A stretch of DNA of 64,000 nt from Phreatobacter sp. (GTDB taxonomy: Bacteria > Pseudomonadota > Alphaproteobacteria > Rhizobiales > Phreatobacteraceae), in assembly GCF_027532945.1 (NCBI RefSeq), contig NZ_JAPZTZ010000005.1:1-64000 (forward strand). The letters are read 5' to 3'. Made by a program: the position numbers and the translations under genes. The notes below the pieces were generated by a model. That model was not told the DNA's origin. It saw only the letters and a list, made by a program, of their open reading frames with translations, and did not search any database. This document shows, piece by piece, positions 42,115-51,362 of this stretch. Numbering within the stretch: the stretch's first letter is position 1; each line of letters starts with the position of its first letter.

Positions 42115-42366
42115 TCAGTGCTGCGGCCGGTGCCGATGCGGGTGCCGGTGTGGATGGCCGTGGCGGTGGTGCGGATGCGGCAGGACCTCGGCCGTGCCCG
42201 CCGGGGCGAAGTAATAGGTCTTCGGCGTGACGACGGGCCGGTAGATCACCGGGCGGTCCTGTCCAAACCAGCCGGCCCAGAAGGGCGTGGCGCTGGCCGG
42301 GGCGGCGGGAAGCAGCAGCGTCGCCGCGATGGCGGCGAGGCGAAGGCGGGGAACGCGGCGGACCAT
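42115..42366 (-). CDS. Small exported protein with His-rich tail (83 aa)
   Basis: From the ATG at 42366 the protein has a signal peptide (RLRLAAIAATLLLPAAPASA), a short middle part with YYFAPAGTAEV and a C-terminal tail HPHHRHGHPHRHPHRHRPQH, with a His at about every second position. The tail could bind divalent metals. It converges with ftsY. I do not recognise a family; composition bias could arise by repeat expansion. Confidence 0.55.
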   Translation of the reverse strand: MVRRVPRLRLAAIAATLLLPAAPASATPFWAGWFGQDRPVIYRPVVTPKTYYFAPAGTAEVLPHPHHRHGHPHRHPHRHRPQH

Positions 42367-42511
42367 CACGCATACTCCGGGACGAGGCACAAATCCGGTC
42401 TGTGCCGCATCATGCCCCATCATGGTCACCAAACCCTTGATGGGAGCGCCGGCATCGCCGCGACCTCGCGGCAGGATGACCCGTCCCCCCGCCATGGGCT
42501 AGTCTCCCCCC

Positions 42512-42760
42512 ATGAGCCAGCCCGATGACCGTTCACCGGATGCCCGCCGGCAGGACGAAGCCCGCCGCATCCTCGACCGTGCCCACCGCGATTCCGCGCC
42601 CATGATGGAATCCGCGCTCCAGCGCAGCAGCGATTTCTTCACCGCCAAGGGCGAATCCGAAGATCCCGCGGAAATCTGGGGCAAGCGCGTCGGCCGCATC
42701 CTCGCCATCGTCGCGGCCATTGGCTGCCTCGTCTGGCTCTATCTCACCTACGGGCGCTGA
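42512..42760 (+). CDS. Small single-pass membrane protein (82 aa)
   Basis: A charged N-terminal part of about 58 residues (QDEARRILDRAHRDSAPMME) is followed by one hydrophobic helix near the C-terminus (VGRILAIVAAIGCLVWLYLT). It is a tail-anchored-like small protein. It ends four bases before the zincin-fold gene and is probably co-transcribed with it. Function is unknown. Confidence 0.65.
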   Translation: MSQPDDRSPDARRQDEARRILDRAHRDSAPMMESALQRSSDFFTAKGESEDPAEIWGKRVGRILAIVAAIGCLVWLYLTYGR

Positions 42761-42763
42761 ACC

Positions 42764-43174
42764 ATGGATCAGGCAGCCCTCGCCGCGCTGAAGGCGCCGG
42801 ACCTCGACGCCTTCGAGGCCATCGCGGCATCATCCTATGAGCGCCTGCCGGACGACTTCCGCGCTCTCTGCAAGGGCCTCGTCATCCGCGTCGAGGACTT
42901 CCCCACTGACGAGGTGCTGCAGGAGATGGGGGCGGAAACCGATTTCGACCTGCTCGGGCTGTTCCAGGGGACCGGGATGCCGTTCCAGTCCGTGCAGCAT
43001 TCGGGCGCCATGCCCAACATGATCTGGCTCTACCGCCGCCCGATCCTCGACTACTGGGCCGAGCACGAGGAGACGCTGGGCGACATCGTCACCCATGTGC
43101 TGGTGCACGAGATCGGCCACCATTTCGGCCTGTCCGATGCGGACATGGAGGCGATCGAGAAGCGGGCGGAGTGA
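42764..43174 (+). CDS. Zincin-fold metallopeptidase family protein (DUF1025-like, 136 aa)
   Basis: The zinc-binding motif is VLVHEIGHHFGLSDADMEAI, with HExxH and a trailing Asp or Glu, as in the small 'minimal metallopeptidase' family. The length (about 130 aa) is normal. The N-terminal half contains the family's LPDDFRALCKGLVIRVEDFP. Members are predicted proteases of unknown target. Confidence 0.88.
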   Translation: MDQAALAALKAPDLDAFEAIAASSYERLPDDFRALCKGLVIRVEDFPTDEVLQEMGAETDFDLLGLFQGTGMPFQSVQHSGAMPNMIWLYRRPILDYWAEHEETLGDIVTHVLVHEIGHHFGLSDADMEAIEKRAE

Positions 43175-43207
43175 GAAGCCGTCAGGCGGGCCCCCCCGCT
43201 TCGTCCC

Positions 43208-43711
43208 TCACTTCTTGCCGAACTGCCACCACTTCTTCTTCGCCTCGGGCATCTCCTCGCCCTCGGCCGGCGGCGCCACGACCTTCGAGAAGCTCTCGAA
43301 GAACTCGCCCGCCAGCTTCTTCGCCGTGGCGTCGATCAGGCGCGAGCCGAGCTGGGCGATCTTGCCGGAGATCTGGCTCTTCACGTCATAGGTGAGCAGC
43401 GTCACGCCATCGCCCTCTTCGGTGAGCTTCACCGTCGCGCCGCCCTTGGCCATGCCCGCGACGCCGCCATTGCCCTCGCCGGAAATGGTGTAGCCGTTGG
43501 GTGGGTCGATGTCGGAGAGCGTCACCTGGCCGGTGAAGCTCGCCTTGACCGGGCCGATCTTCAGCACCGCCTTGGCCGAAAAGCCGTTGTCGCCGATGCG
43601 CTCCATGCTCTCGCATCCCGGGATGCACTGGCGCAGCACGTCGGGATCGTTGAGCGCGGCCCACACCACTTCGCGCGGGGCCTCGATGCGCTGCGTGCCG
43701 GTCATGTCCAT
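43208..43711 (-). CDS. CoxG-like SRPBCC protein (167 aa)
   Basis: The protein resembles the CO-dehydrogenase subunit G (CoxG) family: RIEAPREVVWAALNDPDVLR followed by QCIPGCESMERIGDNGFSA, then the DIDPPNGYTISGEGNGGVAG loop. The START/SRPBCC fold binds hydrophobic ligands; CoxG helps anchor or mature molybdenum hydroxylases. A Lys/Trp-rich C-terminal tail (KKKWWQFGKK) could contact the membrane. No CO dehydrogenase genes are in the window. Confidence 0.85.
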   Translation of the reverse strand: MDMTGTQRIEAPREVVWAALNDPDVLRQCIPGCESMERIGDNGFSAKAVLKIGPVKASFTGQVTLSDIDPPNGYTISGEGNGGVAGMAKGGATVKLTEEGDGVTLLTYDVKSQISGKIAQLGSRLIDATAKKLAGEFFESFSKVVAPPAEGEEMPEAKKKWWQFGKK

Positions 43712-43815
43712 GGGAGGCGGCCTTCGGTCGGGAATGAAATGGGAGCGGGAGACGTTGGAGCGGGAGACTAGGGCGGTGGCGCGGGGCCTGTCGAGCCCGC
43801 CTTGCGCAGGACGGA

Positions 43816-44718
43816 TCAGCCGCCCGGCTTCTCGCCAGCGGGGATCTCGATCGCCTTCAGCGCATCGGCGAGGCGCGCCTTGGCGGAGCCGGGCTTCAGC
43901 GGCTTCTGCTGGCTCTCGTGTGGCGCCCAGCCGGACAGGGTAATGATCTGGAACGTCGCGCGGATGCGCCCGTCCGGATCGGCGAAACGGTGGTGATAGA
44001 TCTCCGCCATGCGCAGCAGCGTGCCACGTTTCAGCGGCACCCGGCGGCGTCCGAGCAGCGGATTGGTGGCGCCCATGGCGCGCAGGTCGCGCATCAGCGC
44101 GAAGACGTCGCGATAGCGCACCACCACCCGGTCCGTGTCGGTGACCGGCAGGGCAAAGCCCGCCCGCTGCAGCAGCGCGCCGATATCGCGCACATCGGCA
44201 AAGGGCGCGACACGCGGCGACAGGCCGCCATCCACCTCGCTCTCGGCCTCGGCGAAGGCCTGCCGCAGCTCGGTCAGCGTGTCGCCGCCGGCGAGCGCGG
44301 CGAGGAAAAGGCCGTCGGGCTTCAAGGCCCGCCGCACCTGGACGAAGGCGCCCGGCAGGTCGTCGACGAATTGCAGGCCGAGGGCGGAGACGACAAGGTC
44401 GTGGCTGGCATCGGCGAAGGGGAGCATGTCGGGTGCCGCCACCACGACCGGCGCCGCGCGCCGCCGCGCCAGCGCCTCCACCGCCTCCGTCGCGATGACG
44501 GGGGCGAGCCCGCGGGCGGCCAGCGCCTCGCGCAGCGCATCCGTCGGGGATGCGAGGTCGGCGATGGCGGAGAACTGGCGCTGCACCAGCGTCAGTCGGT
44601 CGGCGAGATCCTCGGCCACCCTCCGCAGCAAAAAGTCCGCCGGCTCTCCGGATGCGGCGCGAACCCGGCGGCGCCCGAGAAGTTGCTGGTCGAAATGCTG
44701 CGGTGTCATCGCCGGCAT
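43816..44718 (-). CDS. SAM-dependent methyltransferase, NDUFAF5/BioC-like (300 aa)
   Basis: The class I fold shows in LPFADASHDLVVSALGLQFV and LPGAFVQVRRALKPDGLFLA. The segment AALAGGDTLTELRQAFAEAE and a C-terminal domain with MRDLRAMGATNPLLGRRRVP are typical of the NDUFAF5-like group, which acts in complex I assembly in mitochondria and is close to BioC. The bacterial role is not settled. It is divergent from the YihY gene. Confidence 0.82.
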   Translation of the reverse strand: MPAMTPQHFDQQLLGRRRVRAASGEPADFLLRRVAEDLADRLTLVQRQFSAIADLASPTDALREALAARGLAPVIATEAVEALARRRAAPVVVAAPDMLPFADASHDLVVSALGLQFVDDLPGAFVQVRRALKPDGLFLAALAGGDTLTELRQAFAEAESEVDGGLSPRVAPFADVRDIGALLQRAGFALPVTDTDRVVVRYRDVFALMRDLRAMGATNPLLGRRRVPLKRGTLLRMAEIYHHRFADPDGRIRATFQIITLSGWAPHESQQKPLKPGSAKARLADALKAIEIPAGEKPGG

Positions 44719-44804
44719 ATGGGACCCGCGTTAACGAGCGTCAATTGCGCGCTCTTGTGCCCGGCCCATTCTGTGCCAAATGTCCCGCGACGAAAGGATC
44801 TCCG

Positions 44805-45638
44805 ATGCTGATGCCATTCCGGGTGGCGTGGGAAGCCTTCGAGCATTTCCTCGAAGACGACGGCTGGGCCATCTCCAGCCACATCGCCCTTAACGGGCTG
44901 ATGTCGCTGTTCCCCTTCCTCATCCTGGTGACCGCGCTGGCGAGCTTCGCCGGCGCCCGGCCCTATAGCGAAGAGGTGACCCGCATCCTGCTCGAGGCCT
45001 GGCCCGAGGTCGTTGCCCGGCCCATCGCCCGAGAGATCGAGACGGTGCTGACCACCACCCGTACCGACCTCCTCACGATCGGCGCGCTGCTCGCCGTCTA
45101 CTTCGCCTCCAACGGCGTCGAGGCGCTGCGCGCCGGCCTCAACCGCGCCTATGAGGTGCGCGAGATGCGCTGGTGGTATCTCTGCCGCCTGGAATCCATC
45201 GCCTATGTGCTGATTGGCGCGGTGGCGCTGCTCATCACCGCCGTGCTGGTGGTACTCGGGCCGCTGATCTGGGCGACCGCCGTGCGCATCGTCCCCTGGC
45301 TCGCACCCTTCGGCTGGGTCGTGCTGTTTCTTCGCGTCGCCGCCGCCTCGGTGGTCATCGTCATCGCGCTCACTGTGGTGCATCTGCTGCTGCCGGCCGG
45401 CCGCCGCAGTTTCATCGATGTGCTGCCGGGGATCGTCGCGACGCTGGTGCTCTGGCTTCTCGGCGGCACCATCTTCGGCTCCTACCTCGCCCATTTCGCC
45501 CAGAACTACGTCAACACCTATGCCGGCCTTGCCTCGGTCATGGTGACGCTGGTCTTCCTCTATTATTCCGCGGCGATCTTCGTGCTCGGCGGCGAACTCA
45601 ACGCCGCCATCTGGCGGGCGCGGGGCCGCATTTTCTAG
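44805..45638 (+). CDS. YihY/BrkB (virulence factor BrkB) family membrane protein (277 aa)
   Basis: Six hydrophobic helices. The motifs AFEHFLEDDGWAISSHIALN near the N-terminus, FASNGVEALRAGLNRAYEVR near residue 100 and TYAGLASVMVTLVFLYYSAA near the C-terminus define the family. It was formerly misnamed ribonuclease BN; its function is unclear. The ATG at 44805 follows GAAAGGA. Its TAG stop forms the edge of the mosaic repeat downstream. Confidence 0.9.
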   Translation: MLMPFRVAWEAFEHFLEDDGWAISSHIALNGLMSLFPFLILVTALASFAGARPYSEEVTRILLEAWPEVVARPIAREIETVLTTTRTDLLTIGALLAVYFASNGVEALRAGLNRAYEVREMRWWYLCRLESIAYVLIGAVALLITAVLVVLGPLIWATAVRIVPWLAPFGWVVLFLRVAAASVVIVIALTVVHLLLPAGRRSFIDVLPGIVATLVLWLLGGTIFGSYLAHFAQNYVNTYAGLASVMVTLVFLYYSAAIFVLGGELNAAIWRARGRIF

Positions 45639-45741
45639 AGCATCATCCCATCAAGTGGGCACCGGTTGATGGATGAGATGATGCGACAAGACCACGAGAT
45701 AGAGCGGTTTCTGATCTGATCCAGTCAGATCGGCCGCTCTA
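45638..45741. repeat. RIME-like intergenic mosaic repeat
   Basis: Two adjacent stem-loops fill the gap between the YihY and MacB-type genes. The first pairs GCATCATC (45640-45647) with GATGATGC (45677-45684), plus CCATCAA with TTGATGG inside, around AAGTGGGCACCGG. The second pairs AGAGCGG (45701-45707) with CCGCTCT (45734-45740), plus an inner CTGATCTGA/TCAGATC part. The AAGTGG..ACCGGTT core resembles the intergenic mosaic elements of Rhizobiales genomes. Confidence 0.6.
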
Positions 45742-45749
45742 GACGCGCC

Positions 45750-47000
45750 TCAGACCGTCCGGAGCGCAGTGATCGGGTCGAGCCGGCTCGCGCGCCGTGC
45801 CGGATACCAGCCGAAGAACACGCCGACGAGGCCGGAGAACAGCACCGCGCCGACGATCGACTGCGGTTCGACGAGCAGCGGCCACCCGAAACGCGCCGAG
45901 ACGCCGAGCGCCGCGCCGAGCCCGGCCATGATGCCGACCACGCCGCCGATGGCGGCGAGCGCCGTCGCCTCGATGAGGAACTGCCGCATCACGTCGCGCC
46001 GCCGCGCGCCGACGGCAAGGCGCAACCCGATCTCGCGGGTGCGCTCGGTCACGCTCACCAGCATGATGTTCATGATGCCGATGCCGCCGACCGCCAGCGA
46101 GATGGCCGCGACCGCCGCCAGCAGCAGCGACAGGGTCGTCGCCGCCCCCGCCGCCGTGTTGGCGATCTCGGTGAGGTTGCGGATCTGGAAATCGTCCTCC
46201 TGGCCCGGCTGGAGGCGATGGCGCTGGCGCAGGAGCTGGCGCATGTCGTCCTCGGCCTGGGTCATGCTCTCGCCCTCGCGCACCTTCACGTGGATGACAC
46301 CCACGGCGCGGGCATTGGCGCGGTTCACGCCGACGAGGCGCTGGCGCAGGGTCGGCAAGGGCACGAAGCTCGTGTCGTCCTGGTCCTGGCCCATCATCGA
46401 CTGGCCCTTGCTCTCCATGACGCCGATCACGGTGAAGGGCACGGCGCGGATGCGCACCGTTTCGCCGATCGGGTCGACGCCCTCGCCGAAGAGATTGCGC
46501 GCCACCGTCTGGCCGAGGATCACCACCTGCCCGCCGCGCGCCGTCTCCTCCGGCTCGAACAGGCGGCCGGACGATATCGTCCATTCACGCGCCTCGAACC
46601 AGCCGAGATCGACGCCGACGACCTCCGTGAACCAGTTGTTGCCGCCGGCGACCACCTGGGTGCGGGTGCGGCTGTTGGGGGCGGTGACCTGCACGGCCGG
46701 GATCTCGGCCTCGATGGCCCGCGCGTCGTCCTCGGTCAGCGAAGAGGAGGCGCCAAGGCCGAGGCGGACGCCGCCCTGCGTGACGTTGCCCGGTAGCACG
46801 ATGAAGAGATTGGCGCCGAGCGACTTCACCTGGGAGAGAACGCGCTCCCGCGCTCCGCCGCCGATGGCGACCATCGCAATGACCGCCGCGACGCCGATGA
46901 CCATGCCAAGCATGGTCAGCGCCGAGCGGAGCTTGTGGGCGCGTAGCGCCGACAGCGCTTCGCGGATGGCTTCCATGAGGCTCATGCCGTTTCTTAGCAC
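45750..47000 (-). CDS. MacB/FtsX-type ABC transporter permease, no ATPase next to it (416 aa)
   Basis: An N-terminal helix (LTMLGMVIGVAAVIAMVAIG), a large periplasmic domain with GVDPIGETVRIRAVPFTVIG, and three C-terminal helices including NIMLVSVTERTREIGLRLAV show the MacB permease layout. An ATPase gene normally lies beside it, but none is next to this gene. The start may be the ATG at 47000 or the one at 46985. It probably exports a lipid-linked, peptide or lipoprotein substrate. Confidence 0.88.
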   Translation of the reverse strand: MLRNGMSLMEAIREALSALRAHKLRSALTMLGMVIGVAAVIAMVAIGGGARERVLSQVKSLGANLFIVLPGNVTQGGVRLGLGASSSLTEDDARAIEAEIPAVQVTAPNSRTRTQVVAGGNNWFTEVVGVDLGWFEAREWTISSGRLFEPEETARGGQVVILGQTVARNLFGEGVDPIGETVRIRAVPFTVIGVMESKGQSMMGQDQDDTSFVPLPTLRQRLVGVNRANARAVGVIHVKVREGESMTQAEDDMRQLLRQRHRLQPGQEDDFQIRNLTEIANTAAGAATTLSLLLAAVAAISLAVGGIGIMNIMLVSVTERTREIGLRLAVGARRRDVMRQFLIEATALAAIGGVVGIMAGLGAALGVSARFGWPLLVEPQSIVGAVLFSGLVGVFFGWYPARRASRLDPITALRTV

Positions 47001-47138
47001 GTTGCCTCCGCGATGGTCATGAAAGCTCTGTCATCTTGGCCCGAACGGGCGCATGGCATTACACAGGATCGAGACGTGGTGTTTCCGATTCGGTAAGAGG
47101 TTGACGGTAGGCCTTACGGAAGGACACGTCTGGCGCGC

Positions 47139-49928
47139 ATGATGACCGACCCGCAGGACCTTCGGACGCCGGCCACCGTGCCTTCGGGCCGCGGCCTGAC
47201 CTGGTACCTGACCGGGCTTGTGCTGGTGGCCCTGCTGCCGACCATCGGCGCGGCCATCCTTGCCGTCTTCCTCGCCGGTCGTGCCTTCGAGGACGCCCAG
47301 TCCGGCCGCCTCCTTGAAACCGCCAACACCCTTGCGCGCGCTGCGGAATCGGAGTTGGAGCGCGGCATCGCCCTCCTCAATGTTCTCTCCGTCGTGCCGA
47401 CTCACCCTGCTGCGAGCCTTATCGCCGACCCTTGGGCTGCTGCGGCAGAGCGGCGGATCGGCGGTCGCCTGATCGAGGAGATCTTCGTCTCGGGCCGCGT
47501 GCCCGAAGGTGATGGGCTGTCGCCCCGCGGCGTCCCGCTGGAAACCTTGCGCCGGGCGGTGGAGACCACGCGCCCCGCCGTGTCGAACCTCTTCGTTGAT
47601 CCGTCGACACGCGAGCTCCGCATCGCCGTCGCCGCCGCAATATCCCACAATGACGAGGAGACGCGGCTCATCGCCGTGGTCGTGCCTCCGGAGCGGCTTG
47701 TCCAGGTTCTGAAGCGCTCGCGGCCAACGAGCGACGACCTGATCATGGCGATTGTCGACGGCACCGGGCGCTTCGTTGCCCGCAGCGTCGATCCGGAACA
47801 GCATATCGGTGAGCAGGCGCCCGGCTGGGCCGATCGCATGGCTACCGCCCGGGAAAGCGGCACCTTCACGACCATGGCGGCCGACGGCCGGCAGGCGATC
47901 TTCGGCTTCAAGACCATCGCCAACAGCGCCGGCTGGGTGCTGGTGGTCGGCGAGCCTCTCTCGGCCTTCCGTGCCCGCGCCACCGGCCCGCTGCTCGGCC
48001 TGGTCGCCGCAGCGGCGCTGGCCGTCATCGTCGCGCTGCTGGCCGCCTCGCGCCTTGGCCGTACGATCCTCAGGCCCGTCACGGCCATCGCCGCTCGCGC
48101 CCGGCTCATCGCTGCCGGCGCCGAGCGTCCGCCGACCGCGGCGGAATATTCCCACATCGCGGAGTTCGAAGCCCTGCGCTTGTCCCTTGAGAGTTCGGAA
48201 AAGGCTCTGCGGGCGCGTGCCGTCGCCGAGGCTGAAGCAGCCCGATCCCTCGCCGATGCCGAGCGACGCCAGCATCTCCTGGCCACGACGGGGACGCTGG
48301 TCTTCTGGCGGGTCAACTCCGACGGCCAAGCGACCTCGACCGGCTGGAGCGAGTTGACGGGTCTCGACGCGCGATTGGATGGCGACTGGTTTGCCAACAT
48401 CCATGCGGACGACATGCGCCGCGTGAAGTCCCTCTGGCGGAAGGCCTACGAGACAGGCAGTCCCTATGACGCGGAGTACCGTATCCGCGTCGCCGACGGC
48501 AGCTGGCGCTGGGTGCGCGCCCGCGCGACCCGCGCCGCCGCTGCGAATGGGGAGGGCTACGAGTGGATCGGCCTCACCGAGGACATCGATGCCTATCGGG
48601 CCGCGCAGACCCGCATGGAGCACATGGCCTCCCACGACGCGCTCACCGGCCTTGCCAACCGCGCCAGCTTCAACGAGCGGCTGGCGAACCTCTGCGGCGA
48701 GGGTCGCGGAGGGGAGGTGGCGATCCTCTGCCTCGGCCTCGACCGCTTCAAGGCGCTCAACGACGCGCTCGGCCGTGCCATCGGCGACGAGATGCTCAAG
48801 CAGGTGGCAGCCCGCCTCGCCGGGGTCATCTCCCCCGAGGACATGGTGGCCCGCCTCGGCGGCGATGAATTCGCCATCGTCCAGACCGCCGGGCCGCAGC
48901 CGCGCGCCGCCTCGCTGCTGGCGCAGGAGGTGATGGCGGCGCTCGAGGCTCCCTTCGTCGTCGGCAGTGACACGATCGTCGTCACCGCCAGCGTCGGCAT
49001 CGCCCTCGCCGGCGGCGATCCGGCTGAACTCGCCATGCAGAAGGCGGACATGGCGCTCGACCGTGCCAAGGGCGACGGACGCGCCCGCATTTGCTTCTTC
49101 GAATCTGCCTTGGACGCCCGCATGCAGGAGCGCCACCGCCTCGAACAGGACCTGCGCCGCGCCGTCGCCGAGGGCCAGTTCCTGCTCCACTATCAGCCGG
49201 TGGTGGCCGTGACCTCGCGCCGCCTTGTCGGTTTCGAGGCGCTGGTGCGCTGGCGTCATCCCGAGCGGGGGATGGTCTCGCCGAACGAGTTCATCCCCAT
49301 GGCGGAGGAGATTGGCCTGATCGTGCCGATCGGTCGCTGGGTGCTGGAGCGCGCCTGCGCCGATGCCGCGGCCTGGGGCCACGACCTCAAGGTCGCGGTC
49401 AACGTCTCGCCGAAGCAGCTCGCCGATCCCGACTTCCCGGCCGTTGTGCAGGCATCGCTGGACGGCGCCGGCCTGCCCGCCCGCCGGCTGGAACTCGAGA
49501 TCACCGAGAATGCCCTCATGGCTGACATCGACGGCGCCATGAGCATGATGATGCGCCTGAAAACGGTGGGCTGCGCCATCGCCATGGACGATTTCGGCAC
49601 CGGCTATTCCTCGCTCGGCTATCTGCGCACCTTCCCCTTCGACAAGGTGAAGATCGATCGCTCCTTCCTCCAGGACTTCGCTTCCGCCCGCGAGAGCAGC
49701 GCCATCGTCCGCGCCGTCACCAGCCTGTGCGGCAGCCTGCGCATCACCAGCACGGCGGAAGGCGTCGAGACGGAGGAGCAGCTCGCCCTGCTGAAGGCTG
49801 AGGGCTGCGACGAGGCCCAGGGCTATCTCTTCGGCCGCCCGACGCCGCTTGAGGACATGGCCGCCGTGTTCGAACGGTTCGGCATCCTCGGTGCCGCCTC
49901 CGCGGCGGTCGCCGACGCCGCAGCGTGA
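47139..49928 (+). CDS. Membrane sensor with Cache-like, HAMP, PAS, GGDEF and EAL domains (929 aa)
   Basis: Two membrane helices (about residues 21-47 and 285-304) flank a periplasmic sensor domain of about 230 residues. A HAMP-like segment (305-330), a PAS domain (375-485), GGDEF (490-655) and EAL (665-929) follow. The GGDEF loop is intact (RLGGDEFAIV, 574-578), but the first metal-binding Asp of 'DLD' is Gly533 (CLGLDRFK). In EAL the key motifs FEALVRWRH, EITENAL, DDFGTGYSSL and AEGVET are intact. It likely lowers c-di-GMP; synthesis is doubtful. Confidence 0.92.
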   Translation: MMTDPQDLRTPATVPSGRGLTWYLTGLVLVALLPTIGAAILAVFLAGRAFEDAQSGRLLETANTLARAAESELERGIALLNVLSVVPTHPAASLIADPWAAAAERRIGGRLIEEIFVSGRVPEGDGLSPRGVPLETLRRAVETTRPAVSNLFVDPSTRELRIAVAAAISHNDEETRLIAVVVPPERLVQVLKRSRPTSDDLIMAIVDGTGRFVARSVDPEQHIGEQAPGWADRMATARESGTFTTMAADGRQAIFGFKTIANSAGWVLVVGEPLSAFRARATGPLLGLVAAAALAVIVALLAASRLGRTILRPVTAIAARARLIAAGAERPPTAAEYSHIAEFEALRLSLESSEKALRARAVAEAEAARSLADAERRQHLLATTGTLVFWRVNSDGQATSTGWSELTGLDARLDGDWFANIHADDMRRVKSLWRKAYETGSPYDAEYRIRVADGSWRWVRARATRAAAANGEGYEWIGLTEDIDAYRAAQTRMEHMASHDALTGLANRASFNERLANLCGEGRGGEVAILCLGLDRFKALNDALGRAIGDEMLKQVAARLAGVISPEDMVARLGGDEFAIVQTAGPQPRAASLLAQEVMAALEAPFVVGSDTIVVTASVGIALAGGDPAELAMQKADMALDRAKGDGRARICFFESALDARMQERHRLEQDLRRAVAEGQFLLHYQPVVAVTSRRLVGFEALVRWRHPERGMVSPNEFIPMAEEIGLIVPIGRWVLERACADAAAWGHDLKVAVNVSPKQLADPDFPAVVQASLDGAGLPARRLELEITENALMADIDGAMSMMMRLKTVGCAIAMDDFGTGYSSLGYLRTFPFDKVKIDRSFLQDFASARESSAIVRAVTSLCGSLRITSTAEGVETEEQLALLKAEGCDEAQGYLFGRPTPLEDMAAVFERFGILGAASAAVADAAA

Positions 49929-50033
49929 GCGTTTGGGCCTCCATGCGGGTGGGCCGTCTTTTCGCCGTGACCCGGTTGGGCTAAGGGCTGGCCGTTCGCC
50001 GACGTCCGAGAGCGGCAGACCCGAGGAACCGCC

Positions 50034-51284
50034 ATGGCCAAGTTCGTGCCCCCCGTCTCCCCCCTCGCGCCGAAGACGGTGCCGGTCCTGCCCCCCATCG
50101 ATGGCGTCACCATCGCCACCGCCGAGGCCGGCATCCGCTACAAGGGCCGCACCGACGTGCTCGCCGTCGGCCTCGCCAAGGGCACCACGGTCGCCGGCGT
50201 CTTCACCCGGTCCAAGTGCCCCTCCGCACCGGTGGACTGGTGCCGTGGGAACCTGGCCGGTGGCCAGGCCCGCGCCCTTGTCGTCAATTCCGGCAATGCC
50301 AATGCCTTCACCGGCAAGAAGGGCCGCGATGCCGTTGCGCTGACGGCGAAGATTGCCGCCAAGGCGGCCGGCTGCAAGCAGTCCGAGGTCTTCCTCGCCT
50401 CCACCGGCGTGATCGGCGAGCCGCTCGACGCCACCAAGTATGACGCCGTGCTCGACAAGACCTTCGCCGCCGGCAAGGCCGATGGCTGGCTCGACGCCGC
50501 CAAGGCCATCATGACCACCGACACCTTCCCGAAGGTCGCGACCGCCACCGCCACGATCGGCGGCGTCACCGTCACCATCAACGGCATGGCCAAGGGCGCC
50601 GGCATGATCGCGCCCGACATGGCGACCATGCTGTCCTTCGTCTTCACCGATGCTCCCATCGCCGCTCCGGCCCTGCAGGCGCTGCTGTCGAAGGGCGTGA
50701 AGACGACCTTCAACACCGTCACGGTCGATAGCGACACCTCCACCTCCGATACGCTGATGCTCTTCGCCACGGGTGCTGCCGGGACGCGCGGCGCCCCGCG
50801 CATCACCGAGGCGAACGACCGCCGCCTTGCCGGCTTCCGCAAGGCGCTCCACGCCGTGCTCGCCGACCTTGCCGAGCAGGTCGCCCGCGACGGCGAGGGC
50901 GCCCGCAAGCTGGTCCATGTGGTGGTGAAGGGCGCCGTCTCGGCGGCTTCCGCCTTCCGCGTCGCCAAATCCATCGCCGATTCGCCGCTGGTGAAGACCG
51001 CCGTCGCCGGCGAGGACGCCAACTGGGGCCGTGTCGTCATGGCTGTCGGCAAGGCCGGCGAGCCGGCCGAGCGTGACCGCCTGTCGATCTTCTTCGGCGA
51101 CATCCGCGTCGCCCACGAGGGCGAGCGCGACCCCGCCTATGACGAGGCTGCGGCCAGCGCGGTGATGAAGAAGGACGTCATCACCATCACCGCCGATCTC
51201 GGCCTCGGCCGCGGCACGGCGCGGGTCATGACCTGCGACCTGACCAAGGACTACGTCGCCATCAACGGCGATTACCGCTCCTGA
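50034..51284 (+). CDS. argJ: Bifunctional ornithine acetyltransferase / N-acetylglutamate synthase
   Basis: This 416-aa enzyme makes N-acetylglutamate and recycles the acetyl group in arginine synthesis. Self-cleavage occurs at the Thr in PDMATMLSF (about residue 200); the preceding [12 protein letters not shown] is the family signature. [11 protein letters not shown] and [13 protein letters not shown] in the alpha chain also match. The length is standard. A weak GAGGAAC site precedes the ATG. Confidence 0.96.
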   Translation: MAKFVPPVSPLAPKTVPVLPPIDGVTIATAEAGIRYKGRTDVLAVGLAKGTTVAGVFTRSKCPSAPVDWCRGNLAGGQARALVVNSGNANAFTGKKGRDAVALTAKIAAKAAGCKQSEVFLASTGVIGEPLDATKYDAVLDKTFAAGKADGWLDAAKAIMTTDTFPKVATATATIGGVTVTINGMAKGAGMIAPDMATMLSFVFTDAPIAAPALQALLSKGVKTTFNTVTVDSDTSTSDTLMLFATGAAGTRGAPRITEANDRRLAGFRKALHAVLADLAEQVARDGEGARKLVHVVVKGAVSAASAFRVAKSIADSPLVKTAVAGEDANWGRVVMAVGKAGEPAERDRLSIFFGDIRVAHEGERDPAYDEAAASAVMKKDVITITADLGLGRGTARVMTCDLTKDYVAINGDYRS

Positions 51285-51362
51285 GCTGTGGCATTACGAC
51301 CCAAGGTTTCAAGCGGTTGCCGTCGGCAAGCGTTAACTTCTGTCCGCTAGAACGGGAATGCC

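Noticed and set aside
47031-51116. 1361-residue open frame on the minus strand
   Set aside because: It lies opposite the clear GGDEF-EAL and argJ genes, is rich in low-complexity Gly/Ala/Arg/Asp and has no family motif. High GC makes such long antisense frames common.
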